Assembly: GCA_009602725.1 (NCBI GenBank)
Contig: WELB01000256.1
Coordinates: 1 to 50,639, forward strand
Origin: Spirogloea muscicola
Lineage: Eukaryota > Streptophyta > Zygnematophyceae > Spirogloeales > Spirogloeaceae
Direction: 5' to 3'
Length of the DNA stretch: 50,639 nucleotides
The number at the start of each line of letters is the position of its first letter. The first letter of the stretch is position 1. Made by a program: the position numbers and the translations under genes. Below the pieces are notes generated by a model, which saw only the letters and a list, made by a program, of their open reading frames with translations, was not told the DNA's origin and searched no databases. Below are positions 12,251-23,500 of the stretch, one piece after another.

Positions 12251-13190
12251 GAGGCACTTCGCCGAGACCCAGAGGCGGCGGCCATAGCACGGCCTGCTTG
12301 CGTGTGGACGGCGTATGCAAGGGAGCGTTGAAGCCATACCGCCAGGCGCATGCGGACTTGGGCGAGCGAACCGGCGGCGTTGAAGCCGGGCAATCGCCCC
12401 TGGCAGACCCGGCCGCCGGTCAATGTCCCGGCGGGCAAGCCGCTGAAGGAGATCCAGCCAGCGGCTGCCGAAAGCCCCGTGTACATCCATCGCCAGGGCC
12501 GCGAACACTCATCACCAACCGGGTGATCAGCATATTTTCGCTCCTTGCCCCGGGCCGCCAGGCCGACCGCGTGCCCTGCAAACGACGCCGATCTGGTGGG
12601 ATTGGCGGAGTTGATGCAGTCAGTTGTCACCACACCGGCGATGATGCGGGGACCGCCGCCGGGCGGGACCAGGTCGGCGCGTCGTGTATTGGGCTGGCCG
12701 TCCGCGCCCACCTGGATGGGGCATTATTGAGGAGTTCTCGACAGCCACTTTGAAGCCAGCCTCCGTAAACACCCCCTGCATACCATCTCGTAGGAGATCG
12801 TGGGAAGCGGTCCGCTCGCCCCCGTGTGCGCAATGGAGCATATGCGCAGCCAGCTCCGCAGATTCAGCGTGACGGGCACTGCACTCGCACTGAGTGACGC
12901 CCACGAGGCAGGGAGGGAGAAGGCCCAAGAGCCGGTGGACCGCGTCCTGAAGACCTACCTCATCGGGCATGGTGAGCGCCGCGTGGAGTGGGAATGCTGA
13001 TAACCACGTCGCCGCCCCAGGGGAGGAGGCCGAGAGAAGCCGGGCGCGCCCTCGAAGGTCAGACGGAGGGAGAAGCTCCACCACCTGGTCAGAGGCCGCT
13101 TTTTGAGCAACATCCAGTGAGCAACATCCAGGGGGTGCTCGGCGCTCGGTCGCTCAAGCTCCTGCACCGGCTAGCGCGCAAGAAAGAAAC
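12230..13190 (-). pseudogene. Non-LTR-type RT ORF, C-terminal remnant, frameshifted
   Basis: The minus strand encodes, in several frames, the typical end of a non-LTR reverse-transcriptase ORF: WLSAFPLH, then a zinc-knuckle-like C-x-C...H...H-x3-C near CECSARHAE/HMLHC. These are followed by GGERTASHDLLRDGM, VVTTDC, DVHGAFGSRWLDLL and SLAQVRMRLAVWLQRSL. At least three frame changes are needed to read through. The polymerase domain with its catalytic aspartates is absent, so the copy is 5'-truncated as well as decayed. The part 12246-12372 is repeated at 13746-13876. Confidence 0.75.
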
Positions 13191-13500
13191 GACGCTTCCA
13201 GGAGAAGTGGCACTCCCAATGGGGGCAAGGGCTGTGAAAAGCCAGCCCGAGAAAGAATTGACAAAGGTTGGAAGGGGCCAAGTGATGGAGGGGCCTAAAA
13301 AGCGCAAAGTAGCTACGAAGGGGCCTGAAGATGCTATGTCGAACGGGGGAGGATGGACCACTCAGTAGTTACAAGTGAGGAGCCGCAAATCCGACAGACT
13401 AGCCGCCGGAAAACTATCCCCCTGACGAAAGCCGGAGGCCGCAGCGAGAGCACGGCCAGCATGCAGATGCAAGGCGTGGGCCATGAACCGCTGAAGGGAG
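13190..13500 (-). repeat. Retroelement 3' end, family D copy 1
   Basis: Closely matches 16200-16490 on the same strand. It includes the GGGGGCAAGGGCTGTGAAAA module, the 3' UTR and the RT ORF end that stops in a GTAACTACTG context. The stem-loop lies at 13228-13249. Confidence 0.8.
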
Positions 13501-13880
13501 ACGGGAGACGGGCTCCAGGAGAGGGCGGTGGCTGGGAGACAGCCCAGCAGAAGAAGTAGTGCGAGCCCATAGAGAAGAGGGGCTGGCAAAGCCAGCCCAA
13601 CAAAGAATGGACAACGTCCAAAGCCAAAGAAAGAGGAGCCGGAAAAAGGACTACACTACAAAACACTGCAGAACACATAGTCGATGCAGAGGGAAGCTCA
13701 GTACCCACGAGTGAGCAACATCAGGTCTGAGTAGCTCGCTGCAGGCAAAGAGGCACTCCGCCGAGACCCAGAGGCGGCGGCCATAGCACGGCCTGCTCGC
13801 GTGTGGACGGCGTGGGCAAGGGAGCGTTGAAGCAATACGGCCAGGCGCATGCGGAAAACTTGTGCGAGCGAACCGGCGGC
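13500..13880 (-). repeat. Retroelement 3' end, family C copy 1
   Basis: Inverted counterpart of 41070-41330: shared stretches include GGCTGGCAAAGCCAGCCC, the GACAACGTCCAAAGCC stretch and the RT-end segment with CCGAGACCCAGAGGCGGCGG. The tail 13746-13876 is also a near copy of 12246-12372. A second, weaker stem-loop is at 13525-13552. Confidence 0.75.
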
Positions 13881-14300
13881 GCCCAGCAGCGCTAGGTCCC
13901 GACGTTACCAAGCGGAGCAGGCCGACTTCAACGCGGCAGCCTCTCTCGCCCTGGTGTATCGCATGCCCCTGTCTTTATCGCTGCAGCGATCATTGGCGCA
14001 CGCGTTGCATCTGCATGCCGGGCGCGCTTGGGAAGGCATTGCTCGCCCAGAGAGAAATTGCTCGCTTGGCTGCAGCCTGGCTATCTACAGGAAACCCGCT
14101 ACCCGGAGACTAGTGACTTTGAACTGCGGCTGCTCAAGAGGGAACAGTGAGCACCCAGTGGCACTCGAGTCGCTGTGTGCCTTTTTGCGCTTGCCTGGCC
14201 CCTTCGAACTTTGTTCATTCCTTTTCTGGGCTGGCCAATCACAGCCATCGCCCGCTACTGGAAGAGTTGTTCTTCTTCTTGTACATTCCTTTGTGCTGGT
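13880..14300 (+). pseudogene. RT C-terminal remnant plus 3' module
   Basis: The plus strand encodes QADFNAAASLALVYRM then SLQRSLAHALHLHAGRA, the common ending of these elements, and then loses frame. The 3' module at 14200-14290 has GGGCTGGCCAATCACAGCC and ends TGGAAGAGTTGTT. It lies back to back with the minus-strand fragment before it. Confidence 0.7.
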
Positions 14301-14389
14301 CTCTCTCAGGCATTTACTTACCTTTGCAAGAGCCGCTTTCTTTCTGCTATGAAGATTATGCGGCTGCCGATACATGAGTGAGCGGCAGT

Positions 14390-15440
14390 ATAAGAAGGTG
14401 GCTCTTCCATGTGGGCGAGGGATGTGAGTAGCCAGCCCGAAAGAGAGAAGGCCCGCGGTGCTCATGAAATGAAAGGGTGGCCAAATCAACTCAATACATT
14501 TTTAGGCAAAACTTAGTGCAAGGATGGGGCTACATGAAACGAAGCCCTATGCTAAGGTGGCTAAGGTAACAGTGTGACGTTAGTACCAACGAGTGAGCAC
14601 ATACAAATTTGGAGCCGGAGTGCCGACACAGAAGCCGGTGGCCTGACCGAAGCGCGCTCAGCACGCCCGGAGAAAAGTGGCTCTCCCAAAGGGGGTGAGG
14701 GCTGTGAACAGCTAGCCCGAAAACAGTTGATAAGGTCCGAAGGGCAATGAAAGTCAAGGGGGTTTGCCAACGAGAGCTCGTCACTTTTCTCGATTAGGCA
14801 AGAGGGACGGCTCGCCACGACAACATCAGGCTCATGCTTCGCACCATAAAAGAAGTGAGCTCTTCTAACCTTGTCAACTATTCGTGCGCTGTGGAGATCT
14901 ACGGGGGCTGCGGTATGTAATGTCCCTCTCTCATCCAGCATCTGGCCTGGCTGGTTGACGTGCGCTGACGCAGTTGGGGGGGCAGCTTGGGGCACACTAC
15001 ATTCGGCAGGCAGTAATTGTGTAAGTACAAGAATGCGGCTCCCGCTTAATGGTCAGTGCTTGCAAGCTCTGGCTATTTATCAGCGTGCTGGGCGCGCGTC
15101 TAAGTCAGGCCACCGGCTTCCGTGGCGGCGCTCTGGCTCCCCAAACTAGCCTGTCGTATTTGTATGTATTCACCCGTGGTACTACTTTCACACTGTTAAC
15201 TTGCCACCTTAGCATGGACACAACAGCTCTTCCAATATAAGGCAGTGGCTGTGAAAGGCCAGCCCAAAAAACTGTTCAAGGCCCAAAGGACCAAAAGGCT
15301 CCAAAATCCACACAGCTGTGCAAGAGACTACTGCAAATGAGAGCTCAGTAACCCTGAGTTAACAGCCGCAAGTTGGAGTAAGTTGCAGCTGGAAAAGACG
15401 CACCTCGACGAGACCCAGAAGCAGCATCTATGGCACGCCT
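14390..15440 (-). repeat. Minus-strand retroelement fragments
   Basis: Stem-loop modules at 14417-14439, 14699-14719 and 15247-15266 are all in minus sense. The last is well preserved, with the edge AACAGCTCTTCCAA at about 15225 and an RT-end/stop context (GTTACTGAG in sense) near 15355. Between them are unassignable stretches; the short plus-strand frame near 14871-15149 matches nothing I know. Confidence 0.65.
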
Positions 15441-15459
15441 GCCCGCGTAGATCTATCTG

Positions 15460-15805
15460 CATCATTTCATGTCCTGGCGTGTAGTCTTTTCTTCTTTCCG
15501 CATCATTCCGTGTCCCCATAGGGCTTCGCATGTAGCCCCACTTGTTGCACTAGCTTTTACCTGAACAATGTATTGGGATGAGTTGGCCACTCATTCATTT
15601 CTGCAGACCGCGCGCCTCTTGTAGTCGCTTGCATGGCTGTGTGGTTTCGGCGCCTTTTGGCGTTATTTTGAGTTGCTGTTGCTCACTCGTGGGTACTGAG
15701 CTTCCATTGCATCACTTCGTGTCTAGTTGTGTAGTTTCTTTCTTTTTGGCACCTTCTTGTGGCCTTTGGACATTGTCCTTTCTTTTCTGGCTTTGGTAGC
15801 CCCTC
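15460..15805 (+). repeat. Family C-like 3' end, plus strand
   Basis: The sequence TTTGGACATTGTCC, a GGCTTTGG-type degenerate stem and the GTGGGTACTGAGCTTCC context recall 41160-41330. No open frame is kept. It runs directly into the family A copy at 15811. Confidence 0.6.
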
Positions 15806-15810
15806 TTTTC

Positions 15811-16107
15811 CCCGGCTGAGATGGGCCTGCCAGCTGCATATCTGTCGTTCTTGTGACGACGCGTTTCGGCCTGTTTGCAGCGTGCTCAGGCTAATGCTTT
15901 GCACCAGAAAGCTGGGCGAGCTCTAGTTGGTAGCAGTAGGGCTTCGTATCTGCCATCCAGTATTCAGGCATCGATTGACGACCTTCATGTATTGACCCGT
16001 GGTTACTGAGCGGTCAATCTGCTGTAGATGATGTACGTCTCTAGATGTGCTTCCCTTTGTACTTGGCCATTTGACCTTTGTTTGTTTCATATACACGAAA
16101 AATTCGT
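15811..16107 (+). pseudogene. Family A retroelement 3' end, copy 1, with nonsense codon
   Basis: Encodes the end of the RT-type ORF (AEMGLPAAYLS, RVSACLQRAQANALHQKAGR, LVGS, LTRGY stop) and the 3' UTR with TTGTACTTGGCCATTTG. Compared with the copy at 32280-32477, a CGA arginine codon has become TGA (near 15854), so it is not translatable as it stands. Confidence 0.8.
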
Positions 16108-16199
16108 TTATTATGGCGAGAAATTTCTCTTTTTTGACCTTGTCCTTTTCCGGTCCGGGCTCGCTAGTCACATTCTTCTTACAGAGAGAAGCGCATGAA

Positions 16200-16520
16200 A
16201 TAAATAGAAGTGGCTCTCCCAAAGGGGGCAAGGGCTGTGAGAAGCCAGCCCGAAAAGAATTGACAAGGTTCGAAGGGGCCATACTACGAGCTAAGCAGCG
16301 ATTGCGAGGCCTGAAGAGGCTATGGCAGAACAGGGGAGGATGGACCACTCAGTAGTTACAAGTGAGGAGCTTCACATCCGACAGACTAGCTGCCGGAAAA
16401 CTATCCCTTTGACGAAAGCCGGAGGCCGCAGCGAGAGCACGGCCAGCACGCAGATGCAAGGCGTGGGCCATGGACCGCTGGAGGGAGACGGACAAGCGCA
16501 TACGCTTGTCCGTCTCCCTG
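16200..16520 (-). repeat. Family D retroelement 3' end, copy 2, ending in a hairpin
   Basis: Parallels 13190-13500 nearly base for base up to about 16482. The stem-loop module is at 16228-16250. At its RT-ORF side the sequence turns back on itself in a perfect inverted repeat (16483-16518). Confidence 0.8.
16483..16518. repeat. Perfect 16-base inverted repeat, 4-base loop
   Basis: The left arm 16483-16498 (GGGAGACGGACAAGCG) and right arm 16503-16518 are exact reverse complements around CATA. It lies in RT-derived coding sequence, where the parallel copy near 13490 has no such fold-back, so it is a local rearrangement rather than a conserved signal. Confidence 0.9.
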
Positions 16521-16830
16521 AGCCCACGAGCCAGCGGCGTTGAAGTCAGCCGGCTCACCGCGCCTGCGGGACACAGAGCGCCGTGCAAGCCTGGCCAACA
16601 GGTCGAGCCAGTGGGATCCGAGAGCCCCGTGCACGTCCACAGCCAGGGGGACGAACTCATCGGCAGCCGGGTGGTCGGCGTGTTTGGCCGCCTTGCTGCG
16701 AGCGGCCTTCGCCGCAGCGTGGCCAGCCCACGAGGCAGAAAGCCCCCGGTTGGAGCGGTCGACCAAATCAGTCGACCACATCATGAAATGAAAGGCCAAG
16801 TTTAGCCTTCGGTCTTCCTTCTTAGTCGCG
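16519..16830 (-). pseudogene. RT C-terminal remnant
   Basis: The minus strand encodes KAAKHADHPAADEFVPLAVD then VHGALGSHWLDLLARLARR, the pre-terminal block of the same RT ORF seen at 12230-13190. It precedes the ending in element sense and is cut off upstream. No catalytic RT motif is present. Confidence 0.7.
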
Positions 16831-16939
16831 GTAATGACTAAGGGGGACACTGACATCCCCGAGTGAGCACATGCATGTCTGACAAGCTAAGCTGAGGAGC
16901 AACCATGGAAGCCATTAGCGTGGGCTAATGCACGCCCAG

Positions 16940-17030
16940 CACTTACAAGGAAGTGAGCTCTTCCAAAGAAGATGCGGCACTCCCAATGGGGGCAAGGGCT
17001 GTGAAAAGCCAGCCCGAAATGCCAGCCCAG
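16940..17030 (-). repeat. Isolated 3' module upstream of LPA1
   Basis: Carries GAGCTCTTCCAA, then GGGGGCAAGGGCTGTGAAAA and GCCAGCCCGAAATGCCAGCC. It lies about 60-150 bases upstream of the LPA1 start codon, in the opposite orientation to the gene, and so falls in its promoter or 5' UTR. Confidence 0.75.
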
Positions 17031-17087
17031 AAAGCTAGTCGAGCCTTAACTGGTGGCTTAAGGACTTGCTAGAATTGCCATCAGAAG

Positions 17088-20000
17088 ATGGCGCTGGCGC
17101 TGCCCGCCGCCGGCCTCGCCGTGCCAGCCGGAGGCCCTGCTAGAAGCCCGCCCGGCGCGGTGCTCGGCCGGAGCGCGCCGTCGGCCCAACCACGCGGGCC
17201 TGCTCTCTGGCCATGGCGGGCCGGGAGCTCGCGGAAGCGCCGCCGCCGCTTCGTCGCAGCTGCCGGCTCGCCGGACCAGCAAGGCGGCCTGCGGCAGGCC
17301 GCGCCGTCGTCGGCCGAGGAGGCCGTCAACGACGGCCTCCAGCTGTTTAGGCGCAGGAAGGTGAGAGGAGCCGCCAGACTCGGGGTGTCGAGACGAGGGC
17401 AGCACTTGCTCAAGGCCTTCATTATGCAGCGGGCGGCACGGCTCTCGCCTTTTCCTGCGGCGTCAGGCACGGGAGTCGGCACTGTAAGTTGACACTGACA
17501 GCAAGCTGAAAGAAAAGAAAGAAAGACAATAGGAAGAGTGATAGCAAATCAGGTAGTATAATGTGTCCCCGTCTTCAAGCTGCCGGAGCAAGTGTTGATG
17601 AGCAACAGGTCAATGAGGCTCTGTCGCGGTTCAGTGTGGCGCTGACTCTCGACCCGACACCCGAGGAGGCTCAAGCGGCTCTGTACAACATGGCTTGCTG
17701 CCATGCATACAGGTCGTCCCTACTTCGTATATGACGTCCAATGCCACTTCGAACTGTGACAAGCTTTTCTAGCACTATCCGCCTGTTACAAGGCTGGCAT
17801 GCAAACTAGCACAGAGTTTGTGGGCCTGCCTCAGAGTCAAGGCTATTTGGAGCTCCTGACGCCCCAAGTAGCAGGTCAACCAGCCTCCTGGGGAGCAAGG
17901 CATGGGCAGGCAGGGATGGGCTTGGAGCCTAATAAGGGCAATGGTTATCGGTATCAAGTTGAAAGAAGCTCTGACGAGCTTTCGTCGCTGGCTTTGCAGG
18001 GAGGAGGGGCAATTGGCGCTGGAGGCCTTACGCAGAGCTCTTGGAGAATTCAAGCTGCAATTCAGCGTCATTTTAAGCGATCCAGACATGGCTCCTTTCC
18101 GTGCTCTGCCTGAATTCAAGCAGCTGCAAGAAGAGGTGTGAGGGGAAAACATGGACTCCTCTCCGCACTGCTTTGGACGTAGTAGTACTTCCTAAGTACC
18201 ATGCATCTTTCTGCAGTGTGTGGTACTGCCAGTCCGCAGCCTTCTACTTGCAACACTGATAGGTATTCGGGTCATGCAGGCCCGGAAAGGAGGTGTGGAG
18301 ATTGGTCAGAGTTTTCGGAGGGACATGAAGCTGATATCTGAAGTCAGAGCACCATTTCGAGGAGTTCGTAAATTTCTATACTTGACTCTTGGGGCTGCAG
18401 CTGGCATCTCCTTCCTCTTCACTGTTCCAGCCTTTCTAAGAGCACTGCAAGGAGGCGAAGGAGCACCCACCTTGCTTGGCACCGGGCAAAATCTTGCGGT
18501 AAATCTTGTAGGTAAGCAACCACAAATCATGAAGTGAATTTCGAGTTGCAGCCTTTGCAATGCTTTGCTCGCCGCTGATATAGCTGGACCTCTGGCGCAC
18601 GCTTAGAACCTTTTGGTTGCCAAGATGCATGTTGTGAATCCAGTACAATTGATGTTACCACTTGTGTCGCAGCATTGAAAGTTGCAAATCTCAATCTAAG
18701 CAGCGTACAAGTTATCCATGTTGTGTTTCAACCAGGAAGGCACTATTGCACTCTTCCTTGGGCATTACTTTGTTGGCCTTCTGCTGAATATGCTTTCTGC
18801 TATAAAGTGCAGGGTATTCTTCGCAGGTTTGTATTGGGAACATTTACTCTCTCCTTGACTAATTTCACTTGTTGAAGGTATTGGCACCATGGTTGCACTC
18901 ACAATCTGGGAGCAGAAGGGAGAGGAGGCTCAGATTGTACGGGTATCCAGAGATGAGACGTTGTCCAGGCTGCCTTTGCGACTTTCAACGAACCGTGTTG
19001 TTGAACTTGCTCAGCTGCGAGAAACCACACGGCCGGTGAGAACATGCTGGATGCTGCACCTACTCCAGTTGCCCTTCTTGCCAATCCATAGGCATGTTCT
19101 TATCGGAGGTATGTGTCTAGTAATGGACTATTTCGTCCTGTGAAGGAAGAGTAGCATTCACACTGGTATCATCTTGGTAAAAATGAGGTCAACCTAGCTC
19201 GTCACAGTCTTAATACAGGTGAAGGAGCTTGCACAAAAGAGATGCAGTGGAGCAGTAGGAGGACCAGTATTTGCAATGTGGGGATAAGTGCTGCAAGTTG
19301 ATGATTGCAGATTATTTTGGCAGGAAGCAAGGATCATGTCGCAGCGTCCCTCCAGGCAGCTGAGAAGTACAGAGAGAAGCTTCTAGAGAGGGGCGTCCTG
19401 CTGGTTGGCCTCAGCCTTGGGGCCCCGCAGCAACGAGGTCGTGAAGCACCATCAAAGAAGGGCTTTGGTGGCGAGAAGCCCAAAGCCACTGATACTGCAG
19501 CAGGGACTAGCTTGGTCAGACCACCTCTTCCTTCTCACAGAGGGTCCTTGTCTTACGGTTAAGCTTGAGGCTTGTCATGAAACAGTGTACTGGCGGCTGA
19601 CGATTTATGGTTACTCTTGGTGTTGCTCTCATGTTAGCAGGATGGATTTGCTCAAAGAGCCAAAGAAGTTGCTGCCAAGGGCGTCAACCAAGTTGAACGT
19701 CGATTCAGAGCTGAGCCAGTATCACCTGGAGAATGGACATTGTAAGCTTGCACAGTAATCTTCGACCCTAAAGTTTAGAGGTTCCTTCTTCCATTGTTGG
19801 CTGCCTTCAAATTGCTGATGCCTGATGCGGACAAGGGAGCGAGCCACTTATCAGTGCAGGAAGTTTCACCGCTAGACGATCTCAATGCTCCTCAGCCCTG
19901 TGCTGCAGATGGTTGCAAGAGCAGCAGGAGCTTGAGGGCGTCAAGCCTGGGGAAGATGTGTATGTTGTCCTCAGGCTGGATGGCCGCATAAGAAAGTCCG

Positions 20001-20277
20001 GAAAGGTCCGTCTTGACAACCTTAGAGACAGTCAAACCAAAGTTGCTGCTGCTGTCAAGTGATTAAGTGATCAAGTTTGAAAGCATTTGTGATGCCAGTC
20101 ATCATAGCAAGCAGTCCAGGATGCTCTTTGCGGTGCTTGGTTTCCTTAGAGGTCATCCTTGCTTAATAGAGCCTAATAAAGGAGTCCTTGGTGGCTGTGC
20201 AGGGCATGCCGGACTGGTCGGAGTTAGTGGCTGAGCTGCCACCTCTTGATTCTGTCATCAGCAAGCTTGAACGCTAG
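17088..20277 (+). CDS. LPA1/REP27-type TPR protein for photosystem II D1 assembly and repair
   Basis: Thylakoid membrane TPR protein; Arabidopsis LPA1 and Chlamydomonas REP27 are needed for D1 insertion and PSII repair. Nine exons join in phase: 17088-17360, 17609-17712, 18000-18135, 18280-18511, 18878-19035, 19311-19514, 19641-19741, 19909-20005, 20203-20277 (459 residues, near the family length). The N-terminus is rich in Ala, Arg and Ser like a chloroplast transit peptide. TPR helices follow (EALSRFSVALTLDPTPEEAQ, ALYNMACCHAYR, LALEALRRALGEF), then the conserved block RKGGVEIGQSFRRDMKLISE. Membrane segments are FLYLTLGAAAGISFLF and the part around GTMVALTIW. The family signatures DETLSRLPLRLSTNRVVEL, RGVLLV, KKGFG, VSPGEW, VYVVLRLDGRIRKSGKGMPD and a C-terminal SKLER complete it. 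The donor at 19514 (GTCAGA) is the weakest boundary. The ATG at 17088 is the only one preceding the transit-like region. No disruption was seen. Confidence 0.95.
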
Positions 20278-20557
20278 AGTGCGCAGATGCACTTCATGCA
20301 TTTGTTGCAAGCTCAGAGACTGATCCTTTTTGGGCCGGAAAGTTGCGACTAGCTTAGCTCTTAGCTTCAGCATACCCATGCATGGTCATGCATGATGTTA
20401 CAGCTTCCTGTGCCTGGTCCTTAAGTGCCACTTGGTAAAGTGAAAAGTGAGGGTGGGAGGACGATGGAGGAACTTGAATTTTGCAATTTATGTGGTCAGT
20501 GGAGTCTGATCAGCTGGGCTGCACATGACCTTGACGGTCTTAATAGAGTGGATGCAC
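20278..20557. promoter_or_regulatory. Tail-to-tail spacer with three RY (CATGCA) cores
   Basis: CATGCA occurs at 20295-20300, 20377-20382 and 20387-20392. The last two are 10 bases apart, both within CATGCATG palindromes. RY motifs are the known binding site of VAL-type B3 domains. A regulatory role here is inference only; the region should mainly be the 3' UTRs of LPA1 and MET1. Confidence 0.3.
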
Positions 20558-23500
20558 TCAAGCTGAGTACTGAGTGCCTACTTTTTGTGCTCTACTCTCC
20601 ATGGCCTTCTTCAGCATCCTACCAAGCTCTTTGGCCAGCGGTGGCGGCACGGCGTTCCCAATCTGCCGGTGCTTGCTCTGAATACTTCCCACAAAGCAAA
20701 AGCTGTCTGGAAAGCCCTGCAGCTCAACATAGCAACAGAACAATTATCAACTCCAGGATGCTTAGAGCTCAGTGGAGACCTTCTCCAGCCTATGGTATTT
20801 CTGTCTCTTACAGTCGAATACCTCATGCAGTACAACGCAACTGAGACTGCAAATCACAATGATTGTTGTGGAGATGGGTCAGTGGCATGCCTGAGATCGT
20901 GCACACTCGCGCACGGTGACAATCCTGTCCTGCTCCGGGTGGAAGCACATGCCGACCTTGCCCATCGGCTGGGGATCTGTGACGGACGTTGGGAAGTTCC
21001 CATCCCAATCGAGACGGCCATACAGGCCTTTCCACTGGTTGTGCCGCTCAGCTGTGTTGGGCAGGCACCATGGCACCAGATCCTCCCACTTTCCGGAGCT
21101 CAACTTCACCTGTAGAGCTGCCGCCACTTTTAGAGGCTTGCGCACCCGTGAATGCAGAGCATGTGCATAGAAGTGACAGTTTTTCAGTCTATCTACCCAT
21201 GGCTCCGTGCCATGCAGCAGCTTCATTATGTTCGTAACAGCTGTCGCAAGCTATCCCAGGCTTGATCGCCACCCTTGTAAATACATTATACCATGTTGGA
21301 TGTGGTGGACCAAAGTGAGCACTGCAGTTCCACACAATGACGGCAAGGTTCTCACAGACAGGCAGTTGTTGCTCGATATAAGTACCTTCTCCTTGGGGAG
21401 GTCGCGCCAGTCTGCACCAGGCTTCCGAGGGATGTGTTTGCACCTCGTGTAGTTAAGCTCGTTCATCACCTTGGCGATATGTTCCCGCAATTTCAGCTCG
21501 CGGCCCCTTATTTGGCGCTGAAACCAGCTCTCGGGGCCCTTCAGATACTGCAAGAAGGCCAAGGTACATGTTGATCTGGTCTGCCTACAAGCAATCTTAC
21601 ATTGTGTCCAAAGCAACTCTCCTGCGAGCCTTGCGGTGATCTTTCGCTTCTAGACTCAGCGCAAAGGGAACTACTTGAACAATCATCATGGTACTATTGT
21701 TGCATCCTGAAGCGAGAGCTGTTGCTGAACGTCGTGCTCTACAAGCTCCAGCACAACTAGAAGAGACGCGTCTTTCCCATGGCTTGTCGAGCGCACAGCC
21801 CAGAGTGAACGTTTGGTGGCCCACATACCTCCATCTCTTCCCTTGCAGCTCCATTAGGTACTTCAGGGAGGTCACCAATCGTGTCCCGCACAGTGACAGG
21901 CCTCCGGGGTGCTCCTTGACCTGCATCGGGCACCGCAGCATAATGCTGGCCATCCGGCAAGCTGATCTTGAGTTGAGAACTTGCAAAGACATGCAGCGGC
22001 TCTGGCCACTCCGGAAGAGGCTCCTCAGGAGCCGCCGCCCAGATGAATGCGCGCTTGCGCGACTGGGAGACACCATAGTTGCCTGCCTGCAGCACGCCAA
22101 AGCGCACCTGGCGAGGGACGCAGAGCCAAAAGCTCAGATACTTCTGTATGTCAGAGTTGGTGTCAGGATTTGGCTTGACTCTCATTCATCCATCAGATTT
22201 GTCCTGCATGGCACGTCATTCAGTAGTATGCACCTGGTAGCCCATCTCCAGGAGGGAGGCTACTGTCAGCCGAAATGTCTGGGCTTTGTTGAAGGAGACA
22301 AAGTTCCGAACATTCTCCAGAAGGAAATACTTGGGCCGGAAGTAGTCGGCAAAGGATAGAAAGGCAAGGATCATCTCGCACTGCACGCGGCTCCAGGCGC
22401 GCTGGTTGAAGCGGTTCATTCCAGAGAAGCCCTGCTCCACAGGAAAAGCATGCAGCATGTTACAAGACAACCTGGTATACCAACATTGGCGAGTTGAAAG
22501 ACAACAGCAATGCATATGATGCAGTTTTCAGTTTTGCATGTCAACTGGGCCGGACTGACAAAGAGCCAAAGTGGCCATCTGTTACATCAAATGTGATACA
22601 TGAGTAAGTCCGTTGTGCTCATCACGCATGATTGTCACACCTGGCAAGGGGGGCCGCCATTGATGAAGTCCACTTCTCCAGGACTGGGAAGCTTGGCGAG
22701 AAGGTCGCCGAGCTGTGATGCCTGGTCCTGTGCCTCGGGTGTGGAGACGCAGTCCTCTGCGTCCCCATTCTTTTGCATAATGGCACTGCAACGTCAATAC
22801 GCATGTCAGTCACGCTGCTGCTACATGCCGCATTCAGCTCACTAAGTAGTATACCACAGCCTTTGATTCGCTTGGTCCACAGGATCTGCACTCACAAGAA
22901 GGCAGGCATGCAACCCAGAAGCTACATAGAAGAGCATACAGGACTTTGAACAGTTATCAACCGCTCAGCACCTCAAATCATGCAGAAACAAGAATTGTAT
23001 CCATATCTCGTGCCAAACAGTGACACATACATTTTACAGTTCACCTAGATTGTGCAATGGCCTGATGCATGCAGAGGACTTCACACGATTGGACTTGTGC
23101 AGGCAAACACTTCTCACTGCAGCCCTGACTCTTAAGTATCTGTTTAGACACACTGTGCTTACTGCAAGATGACGTTGCAATTCTTGCAGAACACCTCTGC
23201 ATGCGAATGGTTGAGCTTGAAAGCCTCTGCAGCGGGCTGCTCATACTCAATTGCCCACTTCGTAAGAGTGGCCCCTGCACGAGCAAGCCAGGCGCACGGG
23301 AGCCCGCGCAAGAGGAAGGGGGGAAGAGGAAGAGGGGCCGAGCGATAAAGAGAAGAGGGACGGGAAGGAGGGGGACAGAACGCATGTCAGCTTATGTACA
23401 ACAAGATGGTGTCCCTTTCAGAAGTGCTCCCATTTGTGTAGATTATGCAAAACAGCCTCCATCTTTGGCCGCTCAAGAGAAGCCAGGTCCACTGACCCAC

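Noticed and set aside
12298-12753. Plus-strand 151-codon frame as a gene
   Set aside because: It is antisense to the RT remnant on the minus strand, whose motifs are recognisable; no motif exists in the plus frame.
9860-17030. LTR retrotransposon or DNA transposon with terminal repeats
   Set aside because: No long terminal repeats, integrase, aspartic protease or transposase was seen; all coding remnants are the C-terminal part of a non-LTR-type RT ORF and all copies are 5'-truncated.
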